A stretch of 64,000 nucleotides of DNA from positions 124,001-188,000 of the forward strand of contig JASANH010001234.1 in assembly GCA_030248295.1 (NCBI GenBank), written 5' to 3'. The stretch's first letter is position 1. Each line of letters begins with the position of its first letter. The notes beneath the pieces are model-generated. The model searched no databases, was not told where the DNA came from, and worked only from the letters and a program-made list of their open reading frames with translations. The position numbers and the translations under genes are program-made. The DNA comes from Mesodorylaimus sp. YZB2_4. Its lineage: Eukaryota; Nematoda; Enoplea; Dorylaimida; Dorylaimidae. Positions 21,728 through 33,211 of the stretch are shown one piece after another.

Positions 21728-23639
21728 TCATGAAGAGACAGAACGTGGAACACCATCGTCCAAAACGGGAATACCTTTTTCGGTCAATAATTTTTTCCTA
21801 CTTCCTTTATCGCCAATTTCTTCTTCGAGCAAACCATTCTTATCGACGTATTTGCCTTGTTTGAACAATTCGATAACTCGATCAGCGTAAAAAATATTGA
21901 ACAGATCTTTGGCCGTGATTGGCGGTGCATCAACTTCGGTTTCGGATGTTCGAAAGGAAACGTAAGGTTTGAGCTAAAAAATGATGGATCGAGAATGTTG
22001 GGCTTGGAAATATGGAGTCTAGGAGTCGATCGATAGTCACCAGCAAGTTTATCAGACTATCAAGATTTTTTGAGGGGCAATTTGTCACTTACTAAGGTTT
22101 TCAATTTATTTCTGTTTTGTCTACTCCCTGAAATTTCGATTTTTGAGGACTCCAAATCGAAATGCCAGGCCGCAAGGGGACCCCCTCACTTCGAAGCCTG
22201 GGGGGTTCGGTATTCTGACCAGAATCGAGCGACCCGCCGATCCGGTTTGCGGGAACCGACCCAGGCTGCGAGTTGGTCGGATCAAAATTTTGAGTTCCCG
22301 CCAAAATATCCTTAAGCCCTAGCCCTCCGAACTGTGGGTGTCCTCTATCGGTGCCCCTTTATCAACGAAAAAATGAACTGTAGCTCACGCCAGCTGACGC
22401 CATACAACGTTGGCCGATCGCGACCTTGGTGTCGGCTCACCATCAGCTTGGTGGCCTCACACCTGGGTTCATCTTCTACTGCAGGGTGCCCCCTTCGGCA
22501 AAGGTGTCTCCATTGGGGTTTGGGGCCAGCCACTACCAATTCCGCCCTGAATCCTGATCCTATCCGTTCCAGGGTCCGGATCAGCTTGATCTTAATCCGA
22601 TCTGATCCTGGAGTCTGGATCAGCCTGATCCAGACTTCCAGACGAATTCATCATCCTCACTCCTCATTATGGGATGAAATGTGCATGCCACACATTATTA
22701 TCATATTCTACGCAGGTAGAGCGCGGAAAATTTAAATTGCTGATCCGATCGAGCAGTCTGATTTCGCGATCCGATCCACTCCTGGATCGGCGGGTCGGTC
22801 GATGCTGGGTTTCGGGCTTAGGGCTTTTTGTATTCATCGGATTTCCAGCATCGACTGATCCAGCCAATCCGAGGGGTGAATCGGTTCCCGATCCAGTCCG
22901 ACTGCTGGATTGGCCGGATCGGCAAGTAATACTTTTCGCGGTTTATCTGCTGAAAAAGGATAAGGTGAGGCATCCTGTGAGAAAATCCCGTTTTTTTCTC
23001 TAAGATTAGCATAAATCCCGCTTTATGCGCTTTAGCATAAATCCCGCTGGTTAGTTCTCCTGTGTCGTTTGGAAAGTGACGCTAGAGACGCTAGTTACGC
23101 GAGGAACCAGAGTAGTTGGTGGGGATGCGCTGCCAAATACGTCACTCACATCAACCCTCTCATTTTTTAAGCCTATCAGATCGGGACTAGGTCGATCCTG
23201 GTCCATGATCGATCGAATGGTGAATTCAGATCAAATAGGCCAAACAATTCACTCACTTTGAAATCATCCAAGTCCGGTGGCACGACCAGCTCTGCCATAG
23301 CATCCTCTTCTTGTACAAATTGTGCCGTCGACGGATCGGGATAACCAGTTTTTTGACTTTTACTATCGTCTAAAACAGCAAATACTAGAACAGATATTTC
23401 TAAAATTAAAAACCTATTTTACCAACAAATGATGGCGCTGGTTTGTTGGGGAACCAGGGCGGAACCACCGACCATCCACTGTACTTTTCGGGCCATTCGA
23501 ACAGTTGGTGATAATAAGGACCGTATTCCCGCCAACCCTTGCTTCGAAAGAAAAACGGATACGGAGGTCGAGATCTTATAACTTCTTTCGTACGAACATT
23601 GCGACGTTGCACATATAATAATGAATTTATTCGAAGCAT
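21728..23639 (-). CDS. mrpl-41: Mitochondrial ribosomal protein mL41 (MRPL41)
   Basis: Three exons give 191 residues: 23639-23423, 23369-23257 and 21973-21728. The diagnostic block is ELVVPPDLDDFKLKPYVSF, matching the VPDLTGFKLKPYVSY core of mL41, followed by ITAKDLFNIFYADRVIELFKQGK (here in shortened form). mL41 is a component of the mitochondrial large ribosomal subunit. The N-terminus is basic (MLRINSLLYVQRRNVR), consistent with a mitochondrial targeting peptide. A Pro/aromatic-rich insert (residues ~24-70) is longer than in the 137-aa human protein. The 1.28-kb second intron carries inserted repeats. This is the last gene of the close-packed minus-strand array. Confidence 0.85.
22170..22808. 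mobile_element. TIR-element fragments (long-form family) in mL41 intron 2
   Basis: Near 22215-22310, in inverse orientation, lies the end block of the 1-kb TIR element, including a GGCGGGAACTCAAAATTTTGA-like stretch. At 22789-22808 is the other typical end, GGGTCGGTCGATGCTGG. The interior is diverged from the 37.1-kb copy. Confidence 0.45.
22845..23215 (+). mobile_element. Short TIR element (CCAGCATCGAC family), mL41 intron 2
   Basis: The element begins CCAGCATCGACTGATCC and shares with copies at 36.4, 39.5 and 49.5 kb the internal AAATCCCGTTTTT, TAAATCCCGCTTTA and GCCAAATACGTCA blocks in the same order. The right end is diverged, and there is a local duplication around 23010-23050. Confidence 0.65.
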
Positions 23640-23957
23640 TATTATTAGGTACTCTTTTGATGAGAAGAGAAGAAAAGTGATCTATCTGCATCGCAGCACG
23701 GCTAACTTAGCAACAGTAAACCACACCAGAGGCACGGCTAACAGAACAATCATGTTTTCCACACGGTGCGACATCACGCTCCTGTTCGAACCACGCACCT
23801 GCCTGCAACCGCTAGCACATAGTAACTCATTCTTATCATCACAAGTAAATCATACATCACAAAGAAGAATCTAACCCTGCGACATTATGCGCAAAAACGT
23901 TCAAAAAAAGCTCTGCAAAGATTTCATTCCCCAACAAAAAATTTTTACGTTTGGCCA

Positions 23958-26055
23958 TCAATTTGAGAGATTTTCTGAGTCAATCGTAGTGAAACCTTGA
24001 TCATTTCGATTCAGTCGAGGCCCACGACTTTTGCCCAAACCAGTTACCGACACGAGGCCGCTTGGGTCGACCCCGTTTTGACGTCCTCGTCCCGCGCTGA
24101 TCCACCTGGACCTTTGACACTGACTCACCGGGCCCGGCGGGCACTCGGCCACTTCGGTGAATGACATTCGGCCTCGACCTCTGGGCAGCATGACCATCGG
24201 CGCTGGTACCGGTTCGTCCGCGATCGGCACTCGTCCACGACCTCGAGGGGGCCTGACCCCCAGCATGGGCTCGGGCGACGGCACGGGCGAATACTGAGGC
24301 CCCGTGAATATGCCATCGTCGAAGGTGCCGATGCCGTCCACGTCCGTCCCCACACCCATCGTCTCCAGCCCCGAATTGCCCGCCGTTTCCAATTCTTCAA
24401 CATCGGCGCACATTCGATTTGCACTTTGTCCATTTTCTTGCGCTGCCAACTTTGCCTCATTCCGTTGAGGACCATTCTCGATCGGCCACTCGCCCTCCGC
24501 TTCCTCTTCCGTTTCGTTGGCCAGCACGGGCTGCTTGCGTCCACTGGCCTTGGACACTGCTTCCACCTTCATCTCCCAAACCACCTTCTTCCCGTCCGTG
24601 CTCAACACACCCATCGTCTGACTGGCGAGCAGACGCGGATCGAAGCCGGCGTACAGGATCTTCGCCTTCCAGTACTTTTCCACACTCGATTTCGATTGGC
24701 GCAGTCGCACTTTTTCGATGAATCCTTCCGGCACCGAATTTTGCACGGTCGTCGTCGTCGTCGCTTTCACATCGACTCCCATTCGTCGACTGAAACGACG
24801 CTGCAGCGCCGGCGTTCCGAAAACCTTGGCGCCAAAGTCCTTCATGTCGAATCCATTATTGATGTGCCCTTCGGCCACCGACATCAATTCGTCGAAAAAT
24901 GATTCGTCCTTGCAAACTTCGGCCGACAACGAGTAGCCCGAGCTGCGACGCCCCAGCATTCGAACGCACATCTCGGCGAATACCTGCGAAAAGAATAGAA
25001 AATCAGCGGCGGTTTTGGCAAAAAGTGCGAAAAAAACGACTCACGTCCACAGTCAATTGCGTTTCTCGGGCAGCGGCCCTTTTCAAGTAGTCGCTAAGTT
25101 CGGGCGCCGACCACGTGGAGCTGATGCAGGCCGCGGCATCGATATTCTGCATCTCGACCTGGAACAAGTAGCTGGCCACCGAATAGGCGCCGAATCGCTC
25201 GAAATGATAATTGTCGTGGAAATATTTCCACGAAAACAACGGCCGCCTCGGATCGACGTAATTCAAAACGAAAAACCCGTATTTTTCGTAAATCTAAACA
25301 TGAGAAAATTCGAATTTTATTAAAAAAGCCAAAGCTAAATTACTTACGCGCGATTTATCAGCTCGAATACCGAATCCAATTTTGAGAAATTCCTAAAACG
25401 ACGAATTTCGAAAACATTTTCAAATGTTGGGAACATTCCCACCTTTCCTTCCAGCATCTTGGCAAGACGTTCGGGCAAGGCCACGAATCGGCAGGATCGA
25501 ATGAGCAACGTGAACCCGTTCAAAGTCGACACGGATATCAAGGCCACTTTTCCCAGTTCGTACGACCCTGAAACACGTTTTTTTGCAATTGGTCCCGAAA
25601 TAACAAGAAAAAACTCACTTTGCCTGGTCAGCTTGCACATCTCATCTTCGCCCAATTCTCCTTCGTCGCTCGCCTCGTCCTCCTCCTCGTTTTGCTCCGT
25701 TTCCCGATCACCGTTGTCGCCCGCATCGAACTGGGGCATCATCGCCGAATGAGCACGTCGATACGCATCGCCGCCCACTTGCTCCTGCGATTGCTGCAAC
25801 AGTCTCCTTTGTCGCCGACGTTTGGCCTTCCTACTCGATTTCGATGTCCCATTTCCGTCCGGTGGTTCGTCCGTTTTGAAATTGACACCAACAATTTTGA
25901 AACGACCAGCGGCGGCGACGAATTCGTCGAATTTCCGATCAAACTATAAGAAACAGCCAATTTTTAGAAGGCACTCGAGAAGGGAAGTTTGAATTTCTTA
26001 CCTCAGATGGTCGATCAATAATAATCACCCGGTTCGATTCTCCTGGTTTGCGCAT
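23958..26055 (-). CDS. Degenerate DEDD 3'-5' exonuclease-fold protein with RG-rich tail
   Basis: Six exons give 607 residues: 26055-26002, 25943-25619, 25567-25443, 25392-25348, 25293-25045 and 24983-23958. The fold follows the EXD1/EXD3(MUT-7)/WRN exonuclease pattern: VIIIDRPSEFDRKFDEFV, RFKIVGVNFKT (motif I), GKVALISVSTLNGFTLLIRS, EFLKIGFGIRADKSRIYEKYG (motif II) and STWSAPELSDYLKRAAARET (motif III). Motif I has N-F-K where active enzymes have D-x-E, and motif III has lost its Asp, so catalysis is unlikely. A basic then acidic insert (~65 residues, EEEDEASDEGELGEDE) interrupts the sheet. The last ~340 residues are unrecognised and hold PRGRGR repeats typical of RNA or Tudor binding. The start follows an acceptor 12 bases upstream. 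Confidence 0.7.
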
Positions 26056-26419
26056 TTCCGAGGCAGCCCTGGAAACAAAATACGTGAAAGTTGACTTGAA
26101 AAACTATGGAAACTATGGAAACCTTGCAAAACAGTCAGCATTGGAATTTCCTAGCTCTGACCTTTGCGAATTCATCTTTGTCTACGCGTTCAAACAATCT
26201 CGTTTCGTTTATACGACCCGTACGTGCTGACCGTGTGAAAAGAAACACAACCTTTACAGCAGTGACGAGCAAGAGTAATAACCAAACAGTTGGCAGGAAA
26301 CAACTTTACATCAGAGATTTGCTTTTTAGCGCCTTCTAGCAGACATTACAGGTACCACATCCTGAAAGCGCGGAAAACTCAAAATCATTCGTTCGTTCAT
26401 TCACGTAATGATATTAGCC

Positions 26420-26425
26420 TTTATT
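26420..26425 (-). terminator. Polyadenylation signal AATAAA for WASHC3
   Basis: On the minus strand this hexamer lies 64 bases past the WASHC3 stop at 26489 and upstream of the exonuclease-like gene. Confidence 0.5.
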
Positions 26426-26488
26426 AGATACAATATGCAATGAAAATGACATATTTCACTGCAGCACGATTGCGTCTTATCGCCTCAT

Positions 26489-27979
26489 TCAATCACTAAA
26501 CGAACTTTCATCCGACCCACCAAACGAATCCGTCGACTCGGCATCCTCGTTTTTCTTGCTTGATTGCTTCGCAGCTGGTTTGGTCAACGCTTTCGATCCG
26601 CCAGCACCTCTGAATAGAGTCACTGACATCGTTTAACCCACAAATAAACAGTGACAGAATGTATGACTCACTGGGCCAGTATGGTTGGATCGATTCCTTC
26701 CAATTCCATTTTTTGTTTGACCGCTTGTTCAGGCACGCCCTAAAATGAAATAGCTTCTGACAGAGGGAGCATACTTCTTCCGACCACAGCAGAGGCCATT
26801 GCGAGTTCAGTTCTCCTAACATTAAAGAAGGGTGCACCCTTCCAGCCCCTATAACCCGTCCTGCACCCTCCCAGGAGACTCCTATCCTGTCATACTTTAT
26901 CCATAGACAAGCCACCATGCGGCGCACTCGAGGGCTAAGGAACACATATGTGGCAATTTTTTTACCTAGGCGGGAGTCGAACCCTCCCATACTGATGCGC
27001 ACCCAGCGTGAGAGACAGACACCCGCTAGGCCACGACCCGGACTCTTAACACCCTGCCAACATACCAGCTGCAGCATCTTGAAATACTTGGCGTAGCGCG
27101 GGTCTTTCGAGATATCGTCCTTGGCTTCCACCATGGACTCTTCTGGTTCGGCTGCAGCCACCTCCAATACGGTCTCTTCAGTTCTTGCAGCCACTGTTGC
27201 TGGCGCATTGACCACATGCCTGTTCTCTTTTCCCAAATCCATGGGCTCACCATTCTGCACGGGCAGTGCAGCAGACCTGACTACGCCACCAGTATCGACA
27301 TCGAGACCAGGAATGGATGCGAGCTAGAAAGACAGAACCCATGAGCACTGCTACTATGTCATACGACAGTGGACAGTGGCAGGAGTACCCGCAGGTATGG
27401 CAGGCCAGGATGTGATTCCAAGCCGCAGTGAGCAGGCCAAGACACGTCGCACTCAGACCTCACCTCATGCCATGACATGGCATTCACACGTTTCTCTGTC
27501 GGCTCACCATTCTGCAGCAGGTCGGACCAGGCCACTACAATATCTTTCTGTCCACAATCCGCCAGGCCACCATCACCATATCATATATGAGGTGCCCACA
27601 GTTACTTTTCACTGACCCCCTTCCCCCGCAGCTACCTGTCATCACCCCTCCCCCCCAGACTATCACCTCCCACTATCACACACTCACTCACTCTAGGCCA
27701 CGCCCTATTTACCTTGGCTTCCAACAAAGTCATCGACGCCTCCAATCTTCTCAATCGATTATCCACATCCAACAACTTTATTTCGAACAACGACGAGCAA
27801 TCATTCAAAAATTTGACCGTTTGCGAAAGCCAAAAATTAAAAAACGCCAACAACCTCTTCTGGCTGATCGGATCAACCTACAACCGAAGTCAGTTTATTC
27901 CCAGCCATACCCCACATCCAACACCACTCACTTGTCCCAAATCGATCCCTGTACCAATCAGATTATAATCCGGTTCCAT
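26489..27979 (-). CDS. washc3: WASH complex subunit 3 (WASHC3 / CCDC53)
   Basis: Five exons give 219 residues (human 194): 27979-27932, 27877-27713, 27323-27066, 26739-26672 and 26609-26489. The start MEPDYNLIGTGIDL, the coiled-coil segment SQKRLLAFFNFWLSQTVKFL, the ASIPGLDVD block, DPRYAKYFKMLQLGVP, and the acidic Ser-rich end SDESSFSD all match CCDC53. WASHC3 is the small coiled-coil subunit of the WASH complex, which activates Arp2/3 on endosomes for cargo recycling. The ATG is one base after an AG acceptor (GTGTTTAG), and the preceding gene (BORCS5) stops only 133 bases upstream, so trans-splicing within an operon is plausible. Confidence 0.95.
26885..27042 (-). mobile_element. tRNA-derived SINE, family A (WASHC3 intron 3)
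   Basis: This is a full-looking copy. The minus-strand head has GTGGCCTAGCGGGTG and B box GGTTCGACTCC, then a tail with GCCACATATGTGTTCC and TGGATAAAGTATGACA. It matches the copy at 56711-56866 over its whole length, which defines a ~155-base family. Confidence 0.75.
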
Positions 27980-28112
27980 CCTAAACACAACCAACACCAT
28001 CACCAATCACCCCACTCCCAGTCCGAGTACACCGGGATCGACCCGACACCAAGCCACACCCTCCCCCTCCATCACACCATTTACTATGCACTAAGCACAG
28101 GGCACTAGCATT

Positions 28113-31100
28113 CTAAGCGAATTCGCCAGACTTATCGACCACCCTCTGCTCCTCGGTGCCTTCGAATATGGGAAACGAGTCGAGACCAGGAGTATCGGGT
28201 TTCAATATGAAACTGAAATTCAAATCAGGAATTCGATCCTGTTCGTCCACCGGTGACATCAGATTATTCAAACAAGACGTCAATTCGTTGGCCATCGGTA
28301 CAATTTCCTGCAACTGACCAGTGATCTTCATTATTTGCGCATTGATTTCTTTGATTTTGGCCAAATCGGCTGTCATTCTGGACAAGGATTTGTCACGCTC
28401 CGACAAAATGTTACTCATCGTGGCCACGGCATAATCGATCTACAAATACACATTATGGAAGACCAGCCTGATTGTGAGAGGTGAAAAGTGCTCCAGATCC
28501 TGGGGATATTGGCGACATGCCTCATCAAACAATAATTTACAGATATTCTGTTTTCCCGCCTTTTTTTATTTGAATTTTCCAGGCGTTTCTCGCCACTTTT
28601 CACAAAATCTATTTGATAACGGCAGTTGCTAGCGGCAAATTTGTTCGCTCTCCCTGAACCAATGATCAGAGGGACCTCGTCTGACGCTCCCTCTGTTTTA
28701 CCCCTCCAGAGCGGTAAAATATGCACAGGATCCCTTGGCATCTTTAAGGCGACCAAGCTTGGGGGCATAATCTGGTCACTCTATAGTGAACCTATCGGCC
28801 TATCAGTTCGTTCTGAGTCCCCTACCACCACTGCGAGTGGGTCATTCAGCGGACTTTGAATCCCCCTGGTCCCACGATCCTGACCTGAGTTGACTCAATT
28901 AGGTCCCTCGGCGAGGAGTCCACTACTGCTCCATTGAGTATGAAATTCTTAGCTCGCCCTAGCACATCCTGGGGCTTCTTTAGGGGGGGGGGGGAACACA
29001 GGCAGTCCATGATACCTACACCTAACAGTTTCTTGGCCAATCATGCGCGAGGTGGGAGATCACGATTTTTTGTATTTTCCTGTTTCTGTCTATAATCCTA
29101 TTTTCCTCTCAAAAGCATACTTTTTAGACATCCAGGTTTTCAAAGCTCTCTCTTAGACCGTCAATCATTATTTATAAGCTGACATTGATAAGGACATTTG
29201 CAATTACGATTCACGCCCAGCCAAGGTCAGCCTGGTCTAAACAAAATCAGTGTGGTCATCGATTTGAGCTGATGTTCCTGTTGCCTCTTCATCGCGGCTG
29301 CTTCATGGCGAATCTGATGGATCAGAGTGCGCCTAGAGTGCTTTTGCCTATGCATATATATGCACGTATATGCAGAATCTCGATACATGAATGTTGGGAT
29401 CGGGGATCGTGATTCCGACCCATCCTATTACGAGTCCCCACTCACAGTCCGCTAGTCAGCCCCCTGAATCGCACACAACCACAAACACAAAGACCTTTCT
29501 CGTTCAATCCCTCCAACATGAGTGATAGCATGACAAACATGGGTGCGCTCCCCACTGACCCCCCTTGGTCAGCTGATCTTACAAGGGAACATTCCCGACT
29601 ATCGTTAGTTCCGTATTGTGGCACTATTGCCCCCCCCCCCCCCATGCCCCTTATCCTCCAAGCTCACTCGTCAGAGCTCAAATCAACCAACTCTTCTCAC
29701 CTCTCGAATTCGTGTCCCCAACGACGCCTGTTCACTGGCGACCACATCCGATGTCATGGCCAAATGTTCCTGCATTCTCTGACACAAAGCTAAGGTCGGT
29801 CGATGATCGAATTTCGTAAATAAATCGGGCGGATCTTTCACTTCTGGAATATTTAATGCGTTTCGTAAAATGGGATAAAATGGAGGAATGTCCTGAAAGA
29901 CAAAAATATTTCAAGTTACAGAGGACATTCCTAAAACAACATGGTCCAGACCCGATGAAGTAGAAAAAGTGTCCCCATAACTCCTTCTGAGACCCAGTGT
30001 CATGGGGGCTCACCCTCCCCCCCCCCAATTTGCTGCATCTTTCCTTAGACAGCGTTTCTCAGAATTTTTTAGATACCAAAGAAATCGATAGGGACTTTGC
30101 ATGCCTCGACTCCTGCTCCTATCAGTAAAGTGCAATACACAAACTCGCGACATGCAAGAAAAAACTGTACGCTAAACTGTGCATCTAAAATTTTCGACAC
30201 CCTACATTTATTTGATGGAAATGAAGAAAGATTCAGAATCGCATTAGCTGCCTGAAAAAGCCATATGTAATATTTCACTACCCCGAACTTAACCCCCCCC
30301 CCCCCCGGAATACAGTAGATGTTTGTATGGCCCTTGTGGCCGAGCGATATTTTTTCGACTTGCATACTGGACGCCCTGGGTTCGACCCCCGGTGGCCCCG
30401 AGTCTTTATCAAGAAAAACTACGCGAATAAATACTCAAGCTGACACATGGAGTTGGTGGAGTGCACAAGTCTCGGTAAGACGGGTTCCTGACGGCGCATC
30501 TGCGACGCTCATACTTGCAGTGACACCTGCGCAAGATACCTTCCCCCAATGACGCTCGATCGCAGCCTCTCGACGCCCGGGGTCGTACAAGATATCGCAC
30601 CCTCCCCTGAGCGGGATCGACGATGAGGACATTGCACTCCTCGAATCCTGACATGCCCACTAACAGTGCGGCTGGCCGTTCCAAGGAACCCACCAGCAAC
30701 ACTGGATATGGCAGGGCCCGGGTAAGCTGAGAGGGAGACCGTATCGCCAGGCGTGAGGGCGGCCCCGCGAGTCCATGATGGAAGAGAGAAGTCCTTATAG
30801 TTTTACAAGGCTCCCGACTCCCTCAGGTAACCCATTCACGAAGCAAGATGTGATGTTTTGGTCTGAGAAGCTTTCTCACGGGAGAATCCAAGCAGTTTTT
30901 GTGGAAACGACCGAAAATGTGGGAGGCCTGTTTCGATCCCGAACATTCAGAAATACACGAATACAGTACATCAGACCTCAGAGGGATTCTAACCCACAAA
31001 CGCCTCTGGGATTCTGTTCCAGCGCGCTAACCAGATAGATTTCGAGCCTCGGCACTGAGCGAGCGGATTACCTTAAGAACTAGAATTTTTTAATGCCTGT

Positions 31101-32084
31101 TCCAGATGGTGCCCCAAGTATTGGCAACGGGGGGTAGGCGGGATGACCCCACTGTTGGGCCGGCCAGGACATTGAAGCATTACTCTCAACCTCCCCACCG
31201 CCTGTCAAGCAGGAAGAAAGAAAAAGGAGGAAGCAAAAGCTGTCAAATTGTATGTGGGTTAGACCAAGACCTGACCTGACCTGACTGACCAAGCCCTGGC
31301 CTCCAAAGACAGGCCAATTGTCCAGTCACCCTACTGTACTGTAAACAGTCTTACAACTCACTCCCTCGACTCGACCCAAAACTGGCCTGGCCTGACCTGT
31401 CTCACACGCAATCAGATCAAGCTTCGGCGATCTCCCCTAACCCTCCCCCCCCCCTGAGCCCAGACCCTGCCCATACTTTGTGCCCCCATTAGTCAGAGAT
31501 TGACCGTTTGTAGGCAAGGCCGTCGGGAGCACTATCCAACACCTCTAGTAGTCTAGGACTGGTGAAGCATCAACCTGACTGGTTGACTGTTACCGTTTCT
31601 CAAAAGACTTAATCACCAAGACAAATACTGCTGGCTCACCCCAGCCTGTCACTTTGTTACAACGGGCCTCTTTCTGCCGATCGCTACATAAACCCTACCC
31701 ACGCTGTAATTTGCTGTCATGGAAGGCTAAGGAGCAAATAAATCGACACAAATGTTTTACCCAGGCGGGAGTCGAGCCCTACCCTGTAAGCGTGAAGCAG
31801 CCGCCTTACCCCACAAGGTCACGACCCAGTTTACAGCACATACCTGCAATTTAGCCAAGTCCTCGTCCACTGCATTCGACAGATCGTTCTCGTTGCCAGT
31901 TCGAACAACCACCACTTTGCCCGCAAGTCTTCCTGGTTTCGGACTGATTCCTAAAAGTCAATTTTCACCAAAAAAACATTTCTTTTTCACATAGAAGTTT
32001 ACCTTTCGCCTTATTAGCCAGAAACGAAGGCAAGGACGAATTCGAGGGTGAATCGCCGAAAGAACTACTCTGATCTTGACCCAT
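28113..32084 (-). CDS. borcs5: BORC complex subunit 5 (BORCS5 / LOH12CR1)
   Basis: Four exons give 235 residues: 32084-32003, 31950-31844, 29892-29701 and 28439-28113. The N-terminus MGQDQSSS keeps the Gly-2 myristoylation site of BORCS5. The VVVVRTGNE block, KLQDIPPFYPILRNAL, LALCQRMQEHLA, and the coiled-coil ALAKIKEINAQIMKI-like segment follow the human order. BORC recruits Arl8 to lysosomes and so controls kinesin-driven lysosome positioning. The ~40-residue tail after the coiled coil is lineage-specific. The ATG lies 10 bases after a strong pyrimidine tract ending TTTTTCAG, and the APC13 stop is 156 bases upstream. Introns 2 and 3 (1.95 and 1.26 kb) hold SINEs, poly(C) runs and other repeats. 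Confidence 0.92.
29205..29400 (-). repeat. Dispersed repeat (copy 1; BORCS5 intron 3)
   Basis: The block with GATTTGAGCTGATGTTCC, TTGCCTCTTCATCGC and a GATGGATC segment recurs in inverse orientation at about 48320-48470. Ends include CCAAGGTCAGCCTGG. It has no coding capacity, and the repeat class is unknown. Confidence 0.55.
30325..30405 (+). mobile_element. tRNA-like SINE head, Leu/Ser type (BORCS5 intron 2)
   Basis: The A-box region TGGCCGAGCGA and B box GGTTCGACCCC sit 50 bases apart. Stems are imperfect, so it reads as a retroposed tRNA-like sequence and not a gene. A poly(C) run (30293-30306) precedes it. Confidence 0.45.
31722..31832 (-). mobile_element. tRNA-derived SINE, family A (BORCS5 intron 2)
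   Basis: Minus-strand head with B box GGCTCGACTCC and a shortened tail; otherwise it matches the 26.9-kb copy. Confidence 0.6.
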
Positions 32085-32240
32085 CACGACTGGACCTGAA
32101 AAACAAAAAAGCTAGTCATAGAAGAAAACCCAACTTCCTTATAAAAACAGTACAGACAGAGGAAGACTGATTTGGCACAACAAGACGAATCTGACTTCAG
32201 ATTTTACTCGAATCAGAGAGTGCACAGTTCAACTAAATTA

Positions 32241-32627
32241 TCAATGTCCCGAGGCCGTCGCTTGCTGTCCAGTGGCCGAAGATGTTGGTCTGGTCGTTGC
32301 ATTGGTCGAGTTTGTACGCGGCAGAAACGAAGCGGCTGCACCCGGAGATCCTCGATAAATCCTGTACAATGCCAAATCATTCCATTTCCGTTCGATATCT
32401 TTCAATGTTTCTTGTTGTTGGAATCGACTCCCACCGCCCACTACGCCTCCCCCGTTATTCATCCCGGCACCTCCGAATCCAGCCATAGCGCCGTGATCTG
32501 CATCGGGATCGGGGAGATCTTCGATCGGCACAACGATATCCTCGAATGGCAATCGATCGGTGCGCCATTTGTAATCGACTATGGCAACAAGACGACCAGG
32601 ATTCACTCTGGGATGAGTTGAAGCCAT
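32241..32627 (-). CDS. anapc13: Anaphase-promoting complex subunit 13 (APC13)
   Basis: One coding exon encodes 128 residues. Residues 10-43 (GRLVAIVDYKWRTDRLPFED, then PIEDLPDPDADHG) match the Pfam-defined APC13 core. ERKWNDLALYRIY matches the second conserved helix (human EMKWTDLALQYL). APC13 is a small structural subunit that stabilises the TPR arm of the APC/C ubiquitin ligase. The protein is longer than human APC13 (74 aa) because of a Gly-rich insert (GFGGAGMNNGGGVVGGG) between the two conserved blocks and a Thr/Ser/Ala-rich tail of ~35 residues. It is the first gene of the minus-strand array, and BORCS5 starts 156 bases downstream. Confidence 0.9.
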   Translation of the reverse strand: MASTHPRVNPGRLVAIVDYKWRTDRLPFEDIVVPIEDLPDPDADHGAMAGFGGAGMNNGGGVVGGGSRFQQQETLKDIERKWNDLALYRIYRGSPGAAASFLPRTNSTNATTRPTSSATGQQATASGH

Positions 32628-33211
32628 GTGAAATTGGACAGGTCAATAAGTCGGGAATATCAAATTAAAAGGTTCTCGACAGATTTCTTATCAAAGTGAA
32701 AACAAAAGAAAAAATATTCGACTGTTTTCAAAAGATCGAACTTTTACGTACCACAAACCATTTGACGATCTGAACAAAACTCTGATACGCCAACGATCAA
32801 TTTCTCGAGATTGGCGATTTCGATTTTAGGCGATACAAAATCGCGAAAGTGATCCTCTCCGAAAACTCACGGCGTGTACAGTAATCCAAGAGCTGTAAAA
32901 GTAAGTTTCAGCAAAACCTCAACTTGCAGTTCAATCAGCTGCAATTCGCATCATTTATTAAAATTATCTAATAACTCACGAAAATTTCAGCGAATAGTTC
33001 AGTCAAGTCTTCAAAAGCCATCAGTCGCATCATATTTTTTGTTTTATCTGAAACTTATTTTCTCTCTTTTATTTTCGCGCGATTTCAAATCTTGTTGCAC
33101 TTTCACTTTTTCGATTTTGATTTTCTTTATGTTATTAGGAAGAGTCAAATTTTCTTCAAATGTATCGAAAAATTGTGAGTGATTAATGCGTGATTTTTGT
33201 TGTTGGAAAAA
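32628..33211. other. Divergent gap between APC13 array and BRIP1
   Basis: AT-rich sequence with no recognisable exon. It should contain the promoter of the minus-strand array and that of BRIP1. Confidence 0.5.

Noticed and set aside
24109-24128. Possible intron (GTGAGT) in the last exon of the exonuclease-like gene
   Set aside because: The only nearby acceptors would give an intron of about 25 bases, too short; the frame is open without it.
30335-30402. Candidate tRNA-Leu/Ser gene
   Set aside because: No consistent cloverleaf and no variable arm of the right form; classed as tRNA-like.
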